A stretch of 64,000 bases of DNA from Candidatus Poseidonia sp. (GTDB lineage: Archaea > Thermoplasmatota > Poseidoniia > Poseidoniales > Poseidoniaceae). A program made the translations under genes and the position numbers. The stretch covers positions 110,121 through 174,120 of the forward strand of contig JAURAI010000003.1 in NCBI GenBank assembly GCA_030829545.1, in the 5' to 3' direction. Below, one piece after another: positions 33,701-42,867 of this stretch (the first letter of the stretch is position 1; the number at the start of each line of letters is the position of its first letter). Below the pieces are notes generated by a model, which saw nothing but the letters and a program-made list of their open reading frames with translations, had not been told where the DNA came from and did not search any database.

Positions 33701-34303
33701 TCACTTCGCATGGCCAGGCGGCATGGTTGGCTCTTCGGGGCCAGATGGGTGTGGATCAGGGTGCGGGTTGCTGGCGGGTTGACCTGCGTCACCTTCGCCT
33801 CGATGAAGGGCTGCTGCTGCCTCCACTGCGTCAATAATTTGTTGATATCCAGTACATCGGCAAAGATTGCCTTCAATCGCACATGCGATTTCATCCCTTG
33901 TTGGATTGTCATTTTCATTGAGAAGTGCCTGTGAGGTCACGAGGAAGCCCGGTGTGCAAAAACCACATTGAGAGCCTCCGTGTGTCGCAAAGCATGTTTG
34001 AATGGGCGCAAGATGGGCCCCGTCGGAAAGGCCCTCTACGGTGATGATATCCGCCCCTTGTACTTGGCCCGCCAAGGTAAGACAGGACAGTTTTGGTACG
34101 CCATCGATCATCACAGTGCAACATCCACAGGTCCCAAGATCGCATCCGCGTTTGACACCGAGTGTCCCGACCTTGTCCCTCAGGACATCCAGGAGGACAG
34201 CATTGCTCGGTGCAAGCACTTCCATCGTCTGGCCGTTGACATTGGCTGACCATCGTTGACCCGCTGGTGCAGGAATCATTGGCACATGCTCCTTCCCTAC
34301 CAT
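33701..34303 (-). CDS. Molybdenum hydroxylase [2Fe-2S] subunit
   Basis: A 200-residue two-cluster ferredoxin-type subunit. The plant-type [2Fe-2S] site is C54, C59, C62, C74 (GCDLGTCGCCTVMIDG...SC); the second cluster is C113, C116, C148, C150 (QCGFCTPGF and GNLCRCTGYQQI). The last 30 residues are Pro/His-rich (NPHPDPHPSGPEEP) and go beyond the usual ~160-residue length. GAGGGGACC precedes the ATG at 34303. It is the first gene of the small-large-medium operon and passes electrons from the molybdenum centre. Confidence 0.93.
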   Translation of the reverse strand: MVGKEHVPMIPAPAGQRWSANVNGQTMEVLAPSNAVLLDVLRDKVGTLGVKRGCDLGTCGCCTVMIDGVPKLSCLTLAGQVQGADIITVEGLSDGAHLAPIQTCFATHGGSQCGFCTPGFLVTSQALLNENDNPTRDEIACAIEGNLCRCTGYQQIIDAVEAAAALHRGEGDAGQPASNPHPDPHPSGPEEPTMPPGHAK

Positions 34304-34371
34304 GGTCCCCCTCGCTTCTCCGTAGGCCGTTCACCCTTTGATAATTGGGGGTGAAACACTTCCTCTTTGAC

Positions 34372-35442
34372 TCACTCTTCTTCATTGAATTCATCAATGA
34401 GCCTGTTTTCCCCAGCCTCGATTGCATTTCGTAGAACAAGGCCGTGATACACTCGTATTTTTCGCTCTTTCACCAGGGCATTTACGATGAGTTCCAATTC
34501 ATTCATCTCTTCGAGGGTTGTGGCAGATTCAACAGACTGCAAACACCTCCTGTATTCGTTTCGGCGGGAGAAATACAAGCCGAGATAGATCGGGATGAGC
34601 AACAAAGGAATGACCAATTCTTCGAAGACAATTTCACTGATGACTGAAATCGAGAATTCTGTATGGTCGGGATCGTAATCCAGGCTAAATGAGCCCTGCC
34701 CGATACCGCCTGCATAGAAAATACCGGTATTCAATCCGAAGTACATATTGAAGGGATTGTTTTGGTCATCAAATCGGTCCGAGCCTCGATCAATTTCAAC
34801 ATCATCCGGCCATCCGTCATTGTCGTTGTCCGTATCCAATACGTCAGGAATCGTGTCTTCGTCTGAATCCAACGGTGTTGAGTTTGCATTGTAAGGGTCA
34901 TACAGAATCGTACCAGAAGATGCGGAGCGTTCCATTTCGTTCCTGATACCATCTCCATCCGCATCATCATCGTATTCGTCGGGCATGAAATCTCCATCGA
35001 TGTCGGAACAACCTACGAGACGAATACGGCTTTTTCCGTAAGTAAAGGGACAGTTATCAGAAAGTTGATGGAATCCTTGGTCTGCGTATCCGTCACCATC
35101 TGTATCTGACCAAATAATTGGGTCTTCAGGCCACACATCGGTTTCATCAGCAACCAGATCCCCGTCCATGTCAGGATCCTCTTGGTCACCCAATCCATCT
35201 CCGTCAAGATCTCGATGTTCGGACGCATTGTTGGGAAAGGCATCTGCGCCCATGGATTCATTCCACATTCCATCAGGGTCAGACCAGCCGTCGCCATCGC
35301 TATCAAGGCAACCTTGACGGTCTTGTGTTGATGTCCCTTGAGTTTCGCAAGCGACCTCACTGCTTTCCTCCGCTAAGACCAAGGAGGAGCACATGGAGAG
35401 CAGGACTACGAAAAGAACAGGATACGTCCATTTCTTCATCAT
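34372..35442 (-). CDS. Secreted thrombospondin type-3-repeat protein with membrane anchor
   Basis: A 356-residue protein. A signal peptide (WTYPVLFVVLLSMCSSLVLA) is followed by about ten calcium-binding thrombospondin type-3/EF-like motifs of the DxDGDGxxDxxD kind between residues 45 and 215 (CLDSDGDGWSDPDG, DLDGDGLGDQEDPDMDGD, DTDGDGYADQG, DTDNDNDGWPDD). A helix near residue 275 (ELVIPLLLIPIYLGLYF) is followed by ~70 cytoplasmic charged residues (RRNEYRRCLQSVESATTLEE). Calcium would stiffen the extracellular rod. The cytoplasmic part resembles short-stalk domains of many marine archaeal surface proteins; its function is unknown. Confidence 0.8.
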   Translation of the reverse strand: MMKKWTYPVLFVVLLSMCSSLVLAEESSEVACETQGTSTQDRQGCLDSDGDGWSDPDGMWNESMGADAFPNNASEHRDLDGDGLGDQEDPDMDGDLVADETDVWPEDPIIWSDTDGDGYADQGFHQLSDNCPFTYGKSRIRLVGCSDIDGDFMPDEYDDDADGDGIRNEMERSASSGTILYDPYNANSTPLDSDEDTIPDVLDTDNDNDGWPDDVEIDRGSDRFDDQNNPFNMYFGLNTGIFYAGGIGQGSFSLDYDPDHTEFSISVISEIVFEELVIPLLLIPIYLGLYFSRRNEYRRCLQSVESATTLEEMNELELIVNALVKERKIRVYHGLVLRNAIEAGENRLIDEFNEEE

Positions 35443-35530
35443 GGATGATGCTCGGAGTCCCTCCTAATGGCTTTATTGCACCTGACTCCAAGAGCAAGGT
35501 TTGAAAGAGTACTCGGCAGGGACTAGGGCC

Positions 35531-36055
35531 ATGCGCTCAATCATCATCCTTCTGGTCAGTCTTCTTTTCCTCACGCCAATGGCAGGTTGTGTCGCCGATG
35601 AAAGTGAGGAAGTCAAATCCTTCCCAACCTTTTCCGCACAGGCAGATGACGGGAAAATTTACGATAATGCAGCCATGGAAGGGTCGGGGTATGTCGTCGT
35701 CTTTTCAGCGGAATGGTGCAACAGTCCTTGTTATACCACGATGCATGCCATTTGGAACGCAGAACCCGCTTTGCCGGTTTTGGTTATGTCGACGGACCCT
35801 GCCGAAAACGCAACCATGACGTTAAGCGAATGGCACGCATCTGCTGATGCTCATGACGATGAAGACGGTGACACAGGTGTTTCATTGACCAGCTACGCCT
35901 TCATGAAAGGAAGTGAAGCTGGAATAGCCTTGGAAATCACTCGCCCGGGTTCAGTCGTCTTTGTCAACAGCCAGGGCGAAATTACCTACCAAAACGAAGG
36001 CCGCATGGACGACACTGAAGAGATTCGTGCGAAGTGGGCTGAAGCATCGGCTTGA
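35531..36055 (+). CDS. Thioredoxin-fold lipoprotein with CNSPC motif
   Basis: About 174 residues. MRSIIILLVSLLFLTPMAGC is a lipoprotein signal with cysteine at residue 20 as the lipidation site. The domain has YVVVFSAEWCNSPCYTTMHA, a thioredoxin-like strand-helix where the usual CxxC is CxxxC, as in SCO/TlpA-like proteins; a later SVVFVNSQGEITYQNEGRM matches the cis-Pro-distal beta-hairpin. An Asp/His cluster (ADAHDDEDGD) could bind metal. ATG 35531 was chosen because the signal peptide starts there; it sits between two minus-strand surface genes. Copper delivery or thiol exchange is possible but not established. Confidence 0.7.
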   Translation: MRSIIILLVSLLFLTPMAGCVADESEEVKSFPTFSAQADDGKIYDNAAMEGSGYVVVFSAEWCNSPCYTTMHAIWNAEPALPVLVMSTDPAENATMTLSEWHASADAHDDEDGDTGVSLTSYAFMKGSEAGIALEITRPGSVVFVNSQGEITYQNEGRMDDTEEIRAKWAEASA

Positions 36056-36061
36056 TGTGCA

Positions 36062-38029
36062 TCATTCCAAGAGGGTTGCGTCATTAACCACCGCAGCGAT
36101 GTCATCGTCACTCGAGAACAGTTTCTCAACTTCGATGGCGTCTTCTGCCTTGTTGATGAGATAAAATCCTAGAGGCACCAGCAACAGCAAAAAGATGGCC
36201 ACTGCAGGGAGAACCCATCCAGAGAGTCCACCGAGGCCTTCCTCACTTTCACCGAAGGATTTCGCATTGGCCGTATCCATCAACATCACATTCATCGCAA
36301 TAATGGAGGTTGCTGAGTGGCCACCGGATTCATTGGCTGCCAAGCCCCGAAGCGACAGCGTGTGGTTTCCATCAACTTCGATACCTGGGAGGTGTTCGAG
36401 TTGATGGACGATGGTTTTCAAGTCCAATTCAGCAGTCGTATCTCCCTCATCAAAGGAATGGAGATTAGCCCAATCATCACGCAAGTGGTTCGAGCGCCAT
36501 TGAAGTGTATCGATGTCACCGTTGAGAGTGATATCAATGACGTCACCTGGCATGAGGTGAATTCGATCGTCAGGGCCAGTTTCTGTATCAACGGTGATGC
36601 TTCGTGTCGAGTCCAATTGGTAATCTAGCTGAGCCGCTTCCATCACGGCAGCGAGGGCTTCGACATGGCCGTGCCCGTAGACGTTGTTTTGACGATTTTT
36701 CGGGACCAAGTCTTCAGCACAAGGTTCGTTGGACGCCATGTAATGACACTGACGGTACGTTGCTGTCTCTTGTAGAATGTTACGAACATCAAAGGGTGAC
36801 AAGTCTGGGTTGGCCTGAAGCATCAAGGCAACGGTTCCAGCAGTTCCAGGTGTCGCCATGCTGGTTCCGCTGAAAGCCACATAACCGTCACCTGAGTTAT
36901 GAGCAACGGACATAACATCCGAACCCACAAAGGCTACATTCGGTTTGATTCGGCCTTCTTCAGTTGGCCCTTGGCTGCTGTAGATGGCGATGCTGGTGTC
37001 CTTGTCCAATGCACCGACGGTGATGGCATCTTCTGCGGAACCAGGAGTCCCGATTTGAGCCGAGACAGCGCTGTTGCCGGCTGCGATGAGCATCGTAATA
37101 CCTGCTCCAACCATTCGGTTGGACATCCGGTTCACGCTGTCCTCTTCGGAGGACGTCCATTCGATGGCCCCTGGACCACCGAGACTCATTGAGGCCGCAC
37201 GGATGTTGAATTCGTATCGGTAATCGTGCGTCCATTGCATACCTGCCATCACAACGGCAAAGGAGCCAGAGCCGCCTGCGTCGAGTACTTTCACGCCAAC
37301 AAGGAAGGCTCCTGGAGCCATACCGGGGTGCTCATAGGTGGGAGCGCCGGTTCCAGCGACAGTACCTGCGCAATGGCTTCCGTGACCTTGGTCGTCATAG
37401 GCCTGAATCTCGGTACCGTTGGTTTTGTCAGGGTTGTTGACAGGGTCGTAAAAGCCGATGACCTTCGGGTCGTTGGTTGAATTATCATCGTCCATGTCAT
37501 CAAGACCAACGTGAAGGCTGTCGATGCCAGTATCAATGACTGCCACCGTCACGCCAGAGCCGTCATAGCCTGTCTGCTGTTGGGCCAAATCAACTTCGTG
37601 AACAACGGCTGCATCGCCGTTTTGTGCTTCCAGAATTCCATCCAATTCAAGCATGACCACACCGGGAAGAGAGGTGGTTTCAAGAATCATATCGTGGGGA
37701 ATTCGCCCTGCAACAGCGTCGATGAGATGAAGGGTCCATTCATGAGCATAGCCAACCTCTCGCTCAAGCATTGCAATGTCCTCCTCTGAGGGTGTGTGAT
37801 CGAAGTCAACGATGATCGGGAGCGTGTTATCTTCGTCAAGGAAGAGCGGGTGGTCATGGAATTTCTCCACCATATCGCCAATGCCGTTTCCGTCACGGTC
37901 CACGGTGGTGTTGACCCACCAACCTTCCTGTTCAGGCTCTTCGCTGTGTCCCACAGGCATTGCCATCGAAACCAACGGCAGAACCATCAAAAGAAAACAG
38001 ACCACGGTCAACATGCGCTTCATTAGCAT
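36062..38029 (-). CDS. Subtilisin-like serine protease (S8), secreted and membrane-anchored
   Basis: A 655-residue protease. A signal peptide lies at residues 3-25 (MLTVVCFLLMVLPLVSMAM); an inhibitor-I9-like propeptide follows (LPIIVDFDHTPSEEDIAMLE). The catalytic triad motifs are AVIDTGIDSLH (Asp), DDQGHGSHCAGTVAG (His) and SGTSMATPGTAG (Ser), with the oxyanion Asn in LIAAGNSA. A beta-domain and a C-terminal helix (LPAVAIFLLLLVPLGFYLIN) with an acidic cytoplasmic tail follow. It would degrade proteins outside the cell. The start is uncertain within six bases (38029 or 38023). Confidence 0.93.
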   Translation of the reverse strand: MLMKRMLTVVCFLLMVLPLVSMAMPVGHSEEPEQEGWWVNTTVDRDGNGIGDMVEKFHDHPLFLDEDNTLPIIVDFDHTPSEEDIAMLEREVGYAHEWTLHLIDAVAGRIPHDMILETTSLPGVVMLELDGILEAQNGDAAVVHEVDLAQQQTGYDGSGVTVAVIDTGIDSLHVGLDDMDDDNSTNDPKVIGFYDPVNNPDKTNGTEIQAYDDQGHGSHCAGTVAGTGAPTYEHPGMAPGAFLVGVKVLDAGGSGSFAVVMAGMQWTHDYRYEFNIRAASMSLGGPGAIEWTSSEEDSVNRMSNRMVGAGITMLIAAGNSAVSAQIGTPGSAEDAITVGALDKDTSIAIYSSQGPTEEGRIKPNVAFVGSDVMSVAHNSGDGYVAFSGTSMATPGTAGTVALMLQANPDLSPFDVRNILQETATYRQCHYMASNEPCAEDLVPKNRQNNVYGHGHVEALAAVMEAAQLDYQLDSTRSITVDTETGPDDRIHLMPGDVIDITLNGDIDTLQWRSNHLRDDWANLHSFDEGDTTAELDLKTIVHQLEHLPGIEVDGNHTLSLRGLAANESGGHSATSIIAMNVMLMDTANAKSFGESEEGLGGLSGWVLPAVAIFLLLLVPLGFYLINKAEDAIEVEKLFSSDDDIAAVVNDATLLE

Positions 38030-38146
38030 AGGCTCACTTAGTCCAGCGATACTGTGGAGGGTTTTCAAGGCATTGGGAATGAGTTTTACCAATTCCATGA
38101 CTGAACAATTGCTTGAAAACAGAAACATGAGCGGAAATCACGGGTG

Positions 38147-38156
38147 AAATATTAAG
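38147..38156 (+). promoter_or_regulatory. Candidate TATA box for the 1357-residue membrane protein
   Basis: AAATATTAAG lies 32-41 bases upstream of the ATG at 38188, in the divergent gap with the subtilisin gene. This is the most AT-rich stretch in that gap. Predicted transcription start is near 38177, leaving a short leader. Confidence 0.3.
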
Positions 38157-38187
38157 TGGAGAATTGCGGGTGTACGATTCGATTAAC

Positions 38188-41100
38188 ATGGCAGCACCAC
38201 GCAGAAAACCCCAGCGACCAAAACCTGTATCAGCCGCACCTGCTGGACCAGCGTATTCAGGATCCATCCTCCAAACTGGAGAGCCTCAAGCAACCCCAGT
38301 GATGACTGTTCGGCCAAATGCAACGATGAATTCAGATGACCTCCTGCTCATGAAATTGTCTCAAGGCATCATGATGGGGATCGGTTTTTTGGCTATTTGG
38401 GGCGGCATATTCAGTGTTGCTTTTGATGAGGATGCGACCAATGAAAACTTTGCCGTACTTTTCATTGGAGGCCTCGCCTCCTTTTTGGTTTCAATCGGCA
38501 TCATTGAATTACAAAGTAAGAAAAATAAATATCACCTCTATGACATTCAAAATTATTTTCTCGGCATCGCCTTCTTTTTCTCAACGGTCGGCGTGCTGTG
38601 GGGCACTCGTTATCTGATGGGAGTAGCAACGGGCACCCTTGAACTTGATTGGTTCGGTAACCCTGCCGATTACAATGGCGGAGTCGACTGGTCTCCAAAC
38701 GCATACGGAATCTATGCTCAATTAGCGGGTACAATCTTACTCACTTTTGGCCATTACCGACTCCTGAAGCGGTATTCAGGCGATACGAGTTTCGGCTGGG
38801 GGGTCGCCACCTACGCCCCCATGGCCATCCTCATTGCTGGTGTCGGCCCTTGGATTCGATGGTCTGATAGCGTAGTGAGTTACGAACTGGGCATCAGCAT
38901 CGTGGTCCTCTCCATGATTTCAATGGAAATGGCGCTTCGTTCAAACAAAGCCCTCAACTTTGGCATTGTTGCCTTTGCCTCTGGCTTGGTCCCAATCATC
39001 TACGAAGTGCTAAATGAAAATGCTCCAGCTTCTGGTGAAGGTGGAGCCCTCTCGCTGATGGTATTCATTATCGCTTTGCAAGGATATTACGCCGCTCGAC
39101 AAGATCTGCGAAAAGAGGTCATGGAACGTGCATCAATCTTCCTTGTTGGGCAAGTCGTCGTCGCTTTATTGTTGATGCGGAGTGCCGATTTCAATCTAAT
39201 TCTTGGGCCATTACGAACCGGTGATTTCCCGGTCCTTGACGCGTATATCTCACTCCCGGTTGCCCTGTGGTGCACGGTCTTACTCGCATATTTCCCTGCT
39301 GTCCTCCAGCAACGCGTCCCTTGGATGCCGATTGGTCTAGCAGTTGCGCTGGTCGTGTTGCCCACTGAAACTTCAACGGTTCCGTGGGTATTAGCCATGG
39401 TGATGATTCCTTACATGGTCTTCATTTCAAAGATCGCAAGGGAGTGGGTCGTCAATGCAACCTTGCTGGCTTTCAGCGCATCCTACCTTCTGACCGACTT
39501 CATCGCTGCAAACATTGATGTGAGTTCGAAAATGGCTTTCGGTGGTACCTATCTTCACATCATTCTTCCAATCTTCATCATCGCTGTCTCCGAGTTCGGA
39601 CGGCGCCTTGAACGAATCAATCCCAGCATCGGCCTTGGAATGCTGGGTTGTGTGGTCCTTTCACGAGCAATACTTGACCCTGAATGGTTCATGCCATGGC
39701 TCTTGATAGCCTACATGATGTTCCTCAATTTCAACATCATTCATGCTCAGCGAGACGATGAACTCCAGCACCGCAAAGACAGCACGCTGGCTCTTGGCTT
39801 CACCTCCATCACCGTCTTCCTCTTGACATTAATTGACGTCTTTGAAATGCCACCGTATGATGTCTTTGACGCACTGTTCACGGATGGATTCCAACCTCAA
39901 TACATCGTACTGAGCCTTGCAATGTATGGCATGGCACGCATCGGGCGTGAACTTGAATTCGATGCGGGTTCAATCATTGCTTGGATGGGTCAACCTTCAA
40001 CAGCACCCATGTACGACGACGCAACCCATTCGTGGGTTGTAGAAAGAAGTGATTCATCTCACACCCTTGAAGATCTTGCCAATGCAGGCTGGACGCCTCT
40101 GTTCAGGCTCAGTCTTCTCACATCCCTGACAATGTTCGCCTTTTCAATTTCAGACATCAGCCTCGGTACTTTTGTCCAAACACCCTACTGGGTTCTGCTG
40201 ATGGTCATCCCTGTCGGTATTTTGGTTTGGGAAATTACCAATTTGGATGAAATCTCTTCTGCCACAAGGGCCGGAGGTGTAGCACTTTTGGTCTTCTTAG
40301 CAGCACCGATTTCAATCCAGATGCAATCCCTGGCTTTTGACACTTCAGATACGAGCGTCATTGTTTCGGCAGTCCTACTCGATCTCATACTCGTATCAGC
40401 ACCCCTCGCCGTTAATGCCCTGATAGCCAAGCGAGGCATTGACGAATCTGGATTGAATTTCAGAGCGGATGGGCTCGCATACGTTCTGTTGATGATTCTC
40501 GCATCCTTTGATAGCTCAGGCGGAATCCTTCTCATACCGCTTATGATCCTCATCGCATTCAGAACCATACAGCACCGCCATTACGGCATAACCTTGCTGA
40601 CGCCCCTTGTATTCCTCTTGTTGGGGGACTTGTGGATGGTCGGAAGCGGAGTAACATCCAACGTGTTGGAAGCCTTGCCTACTGACTTCCAAGCCTATCT
40701 TCTCGATATGCATCTCGGACCCTTTACCGCCCTTGCTGGCATCCTCGTCGCAACGCACATGACGCTGAACATCTTGGTGATGCAACGAGACCAACAGAAA
40801 GAGCCTGCCTTCCATGAAGTGTTGGCATTCCTGTGGCTTGGCTTAGCGCTTCTCTCCGCCCTCCCCGATGGCTATTGGTTGCCTACAATTTTCTCCTTCA
40901 TCACCATGACATACCTGTGGTACAACAACAACAGCACCTACCTGCCATACATGTTGGGTGTCCTGTTCATCTCCCTCTTTATTGGATTCAATTACAGCGA
41001 TACCTTCTCCACTACCAGCGAAATCGACGCATGGAGCTGGAGTGGGCTGATTACAGGATTTACTGGCAGCGCGTTCAATCTGCTTCACGTCTATGGCCAG

Positions 41101-42261
41101 TTGTTCAGGACAGAGCCTGCTGATGACGATGAGCGTAAAATCCAACAAGCCACCTCAACCCTTTCCTTGCAACTTGGAGTCTTGGGCTACATCATTGGTT
41201 ACGAAGTCTTCTTTGGAATTGGCCCAGTGATTGGTCTAGCGATTTTGGCCTACTCAGCATACAAGGGAGGGCAGGCATCCAGCCTCCTCATTTTGCCAGC
41301 ACTCGTCACCTTCGCTTCCATCAACGTCATGATTCAATCAGACATCGGTTCCGTGGACGAGAGGACGACCTTTGCAGGAGCGATTCTCGCCATACAGGGA
41401 ATCATGTTCACGCTTCTGTCAAGTAAGGACGACCTCATCTATGATTGGGATAATATAGAATGGGACTCGGATGAGGATTTCTTTGCATACATGGATCGAT
41501 TGGGCCTGGTTGGAACAGCCTACACACTCATTGGTATCTTCATGTTCTTGGTACCGGTAGACTTGACATCTGTGGCCTACCTCATCACCACGATGTATCT
41601 GGTGTTCATTGGGATCCAAGGATTCAGCGAAGAACTCGATGCTCGTTGGCGTCGAGGAATTGGAGGCTATGGTTCAATCCTGACGGCCTTCTTGTTCACA
41701 ACCACCCTCGAAAACGACCTGTTCAATGCCATTGGAATTGTGATGATGGGATTGTTGGCTCTCGGCTTTGGATTCTTATTCATGCAGCGTATGAACGAAA
41801 GTGACGGCATTTATGTTGAGGAAGCAATTGCTCAACCGCCATTGGTTCCAGAGAGGACTGCTGGAGGTGAATCACCAGCAGAAAAGGACACGGAAGAACC
41901 TGAACCTGTTGTCGCAACAGCTGCTGAAGTTGGAGAAGATGAAACGGACGAAGTGGAAGAAAACGCAGAGGATACCTCAGTGGATGAAGATGAATTTGAT
42001 TGGATTGAAGAAGAACCCGACGTCGCCGAAGAAGTTCAAGAGAAGGCAACCCCTGAGCCTCAACAGGAACCTCTGCCCAAGGCACCCTCACACAGTGGTC
42101 TTTTGGATACTGGAGAAGGCTTTTCAGTTCGTTTGCCAAGCGATGCAGTCGCCAACATCATACAATCCATTGAGCAGACTCCTCACGAGGGTTATGTGCC
42201 CGTTGTAGCCTTTGGACCTTCAGGCCAAATCATGCTCAATTTCGAGCCCAATGGAAATTGA
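38188..42261 (+). CDS. Giant polytopic membrane protein, function unknown
   Basis: A 1357-residue protein with a short basic, proline-rich N-terminus (MAAPRRKPQRPKPVSAAPAG), then hydrophobic helices almost without interruption from residue ~60 to ~1200 (I estimate more than 30; the first are MGIGFLAIWGGIFSVAF and FAVLFIGGLASFLVSIGII). Around residues 1210-1300 is a Glu/Asp-rich, proline-containing linker (EPEPVVATAAEVGEDETDEV), and the last ~45 residues form a small soluble segment (SHSGLLDTGEGFSVRLPSDA). The layout resembles large DUF2339-type membrane proteins, but I could not confirm that. ATG 38188 was taken rather than an upstream TTG. No transport or enzyme motif was recognised. Confidence 0.6.
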   Translation: MAAPRRKPQRPKPVSAAPAGPAYSGSILQTGEPQATPVMTVRPNATMNSDDLLLMKLSQGIMMGIGFLAIWGGIFSVAFDEDATNENFAVLFIGGLASFLVSIGIIELQSKKNKYHLYDIQNYFLGIAFFFSTVGVLWGTRYLMGVATGTLELDWFGNPADYNGGVDWSPNAYGIYAQLAGTILLTFGHYRLLKRYSGDTSFGWGVATYAPMAILIAGVGPWIRWSDSVVSYELGISIVVLSMISMEMALRSNKALNFGIVAFASGLVPIIYEVLNENAPASGEGGALSLMVFIIALQGYYAARQDLRKEVMERASIFLVGQVVVALLLMRSADFNLILGPLRTGDFPVLDAYISLPVALWCTVLLAYFPAVLQQRVPWMPIGLAVALVVLPTETSTVPWVLAMVMIPYMVFISKIAREWVVNATLLAFSASYLLTDFIAANIDVSSKMAFGGTYLHIILPIFIIAVSEFGRRLERINPSIGLGMLGCVVLSRAILDPEWFMPWLLIAYMMFLNFNIIHAQRDDELQHRKDSTLALGFTSITVFLLTLIDVFEMPPYDVFDALFTDGFQPQYIVLSLAMYGMARIGRELEFDAGSIIAWMGQPSTAPMYDDATHSWVVERSDSSHTLEDLANAGWTPLFRLSLLTSLTMFAFSISDISLGTFVQTPYWVLLMVIPVGILVWEITNLDEISSATRAGGVALLVFLAAPISIQMQSLAFDTSDTSVIVSAVLLDLILVSAPLAVNALIAKRGIDESGLNFRADGLAYVLLMILASFDSSGGILLIPLMILIAFRTIQHRHYGITLLTPLVFLLLGDLWMVGSGVTSNVLEALPTDFQAYLLDMHLGPFTALAGILVATHMTLNILVMQRDQQKEPAFHEVLAFLWLGLALLSALPDGYWLPTIFSFITMTYLWYNNNSTYLPYMLGVLFISLFIGFNYSDTFSTTSEIDAWSWSGLITGFTGSAFNLLHVYGQLFRTEPADDDERKIQQATSTLSLQLGVLGYIIGYEVFFGIGPVIGLAILAYSAYKGGQASSLLILPALVTFASINVMIQSDIGSVDERTTFAGAILAIQGIMFTLLSSKDDLIYDWDNIEWDSDEDFFAYMDRLGLVGTAYTLIGIFMFLVPVDLTSVAYLITTMYLVFIGIQGFSEELDARWRRGIGGYGSILTAFLFTTTLENDLFNAIGIVMMGLLALGFGFLFMQRMNESDGIYVEEAIAQPPLVPERTAGGESPAEKDTEEPEPVVATAAEVGEDETDEVEENAEDTSVDEDEFDWIEEEPDVAEEVQEKATPEPQQEPLPKAPSHSGLLDTGEGFSVRLPSDAVANIIQSIEQTPHEGYVPVVAFGPSGQIMLNFEPNGN

Positions 42262-42318
42262 AATCCAAGAAAGGCTTCTCTGCGAAGAACAAAAGTCCCC
42301 GCGGAGGTCAAGAGCCTC

Positions 42319-42867
42319 ATGGACGACAAGAGAAAGCGCATGGTGTGGATTGACCTCGAGATGACAGGCTTGGACATCGAGCGTGAATCGATCATCGAAA
42401 TCGCTACCGTGATCACCGACAGCGAACTAAATATCGTCGCCGAAGGACCCAACCTCGCAATTCGTGTGAACGAGGAACTTCTGGCTGGAATGGACGATTG
42501 GAATACAAGACACCACCATGGGAGTGGACTGGTCGAGCGCATCCACAACGAGGGAGTCGAGGTTGAAGATGCGGAACAGCAAACCATTGAATTCCTCAAG
42601 CAATGGATTGAACCTGGTACGGCACCACTGTGCGGAAACAGTGTTTGGAACGACCGTCAATTCCTCGCTAAAGAAATGCCAACATTGCTTGAAATGCTCC
42701 ACTATCGCATGGTCGATGTCTCCACCATCAAGGAATTGTCACGCAGATGGTATCCTGATGTTTCCAGATACAACAAGAAAGGAGCACACAGAGCCCTTGA
42801 TGACATTCTTGAATCGGTGGAAGAATTACGATATTTTAGAGAAGAGATCTTCATTCAAGAACTTTGA
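42319..42867 (+). CDS. orn: Oligoribonuclease (DEDDh 3'-5' exonuclease)
   Basis: A 182-residue DnaQ-fold nuclease that degrades 2-5 nt RNAs. Exo I is VWIDLEMTGLD (Asp12, Glu14), Exo II lies in LCGNSVWNDRQFLAKEMP with the Asp, and Exo III is RYNKKGAHRALDDILESVEE, giving the His/Asp pair. The whole sequence follows bacterial/mitochondrial Orn (HHHGSGLVERI and VDVSTIKELSRRWYPD are typical). GGAGGTC lies about nine bases before the ATG at 42319. Orn is characteristic of proteobacteria and eukaryotes and is uncommon in archaea, so transfer is likely. It overlaps the XdhC-like gene tail-to-tail by 13 bases. Confidence 0.93.
   Translation: MDDKRKRMVWIDLEMTGLDIERESIIEIATVITDSELNIVAEGPNLAIRVNEELLAGMDDWNTRHHHGSGLVERIHNEGVEVEDAEQQTIEFLKQWIEPGTAPLCGNSVWNDRQFLAKEMPTLLEMLHYRMVDVSTIKELSRRWYPDVSRYNKKGAHRALDDILESVEELRYFREEIFIQEL

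Noticed and set aside
33697..33918. A 74-residue N-terminal extension of the molybdenum hydroxylase large subunit
   Set aside because: It overlaps the end of the iron-sulfur subunit gene in another frame and resembles no family sequence; the ATG at 33696 sits just after that gene's stop.
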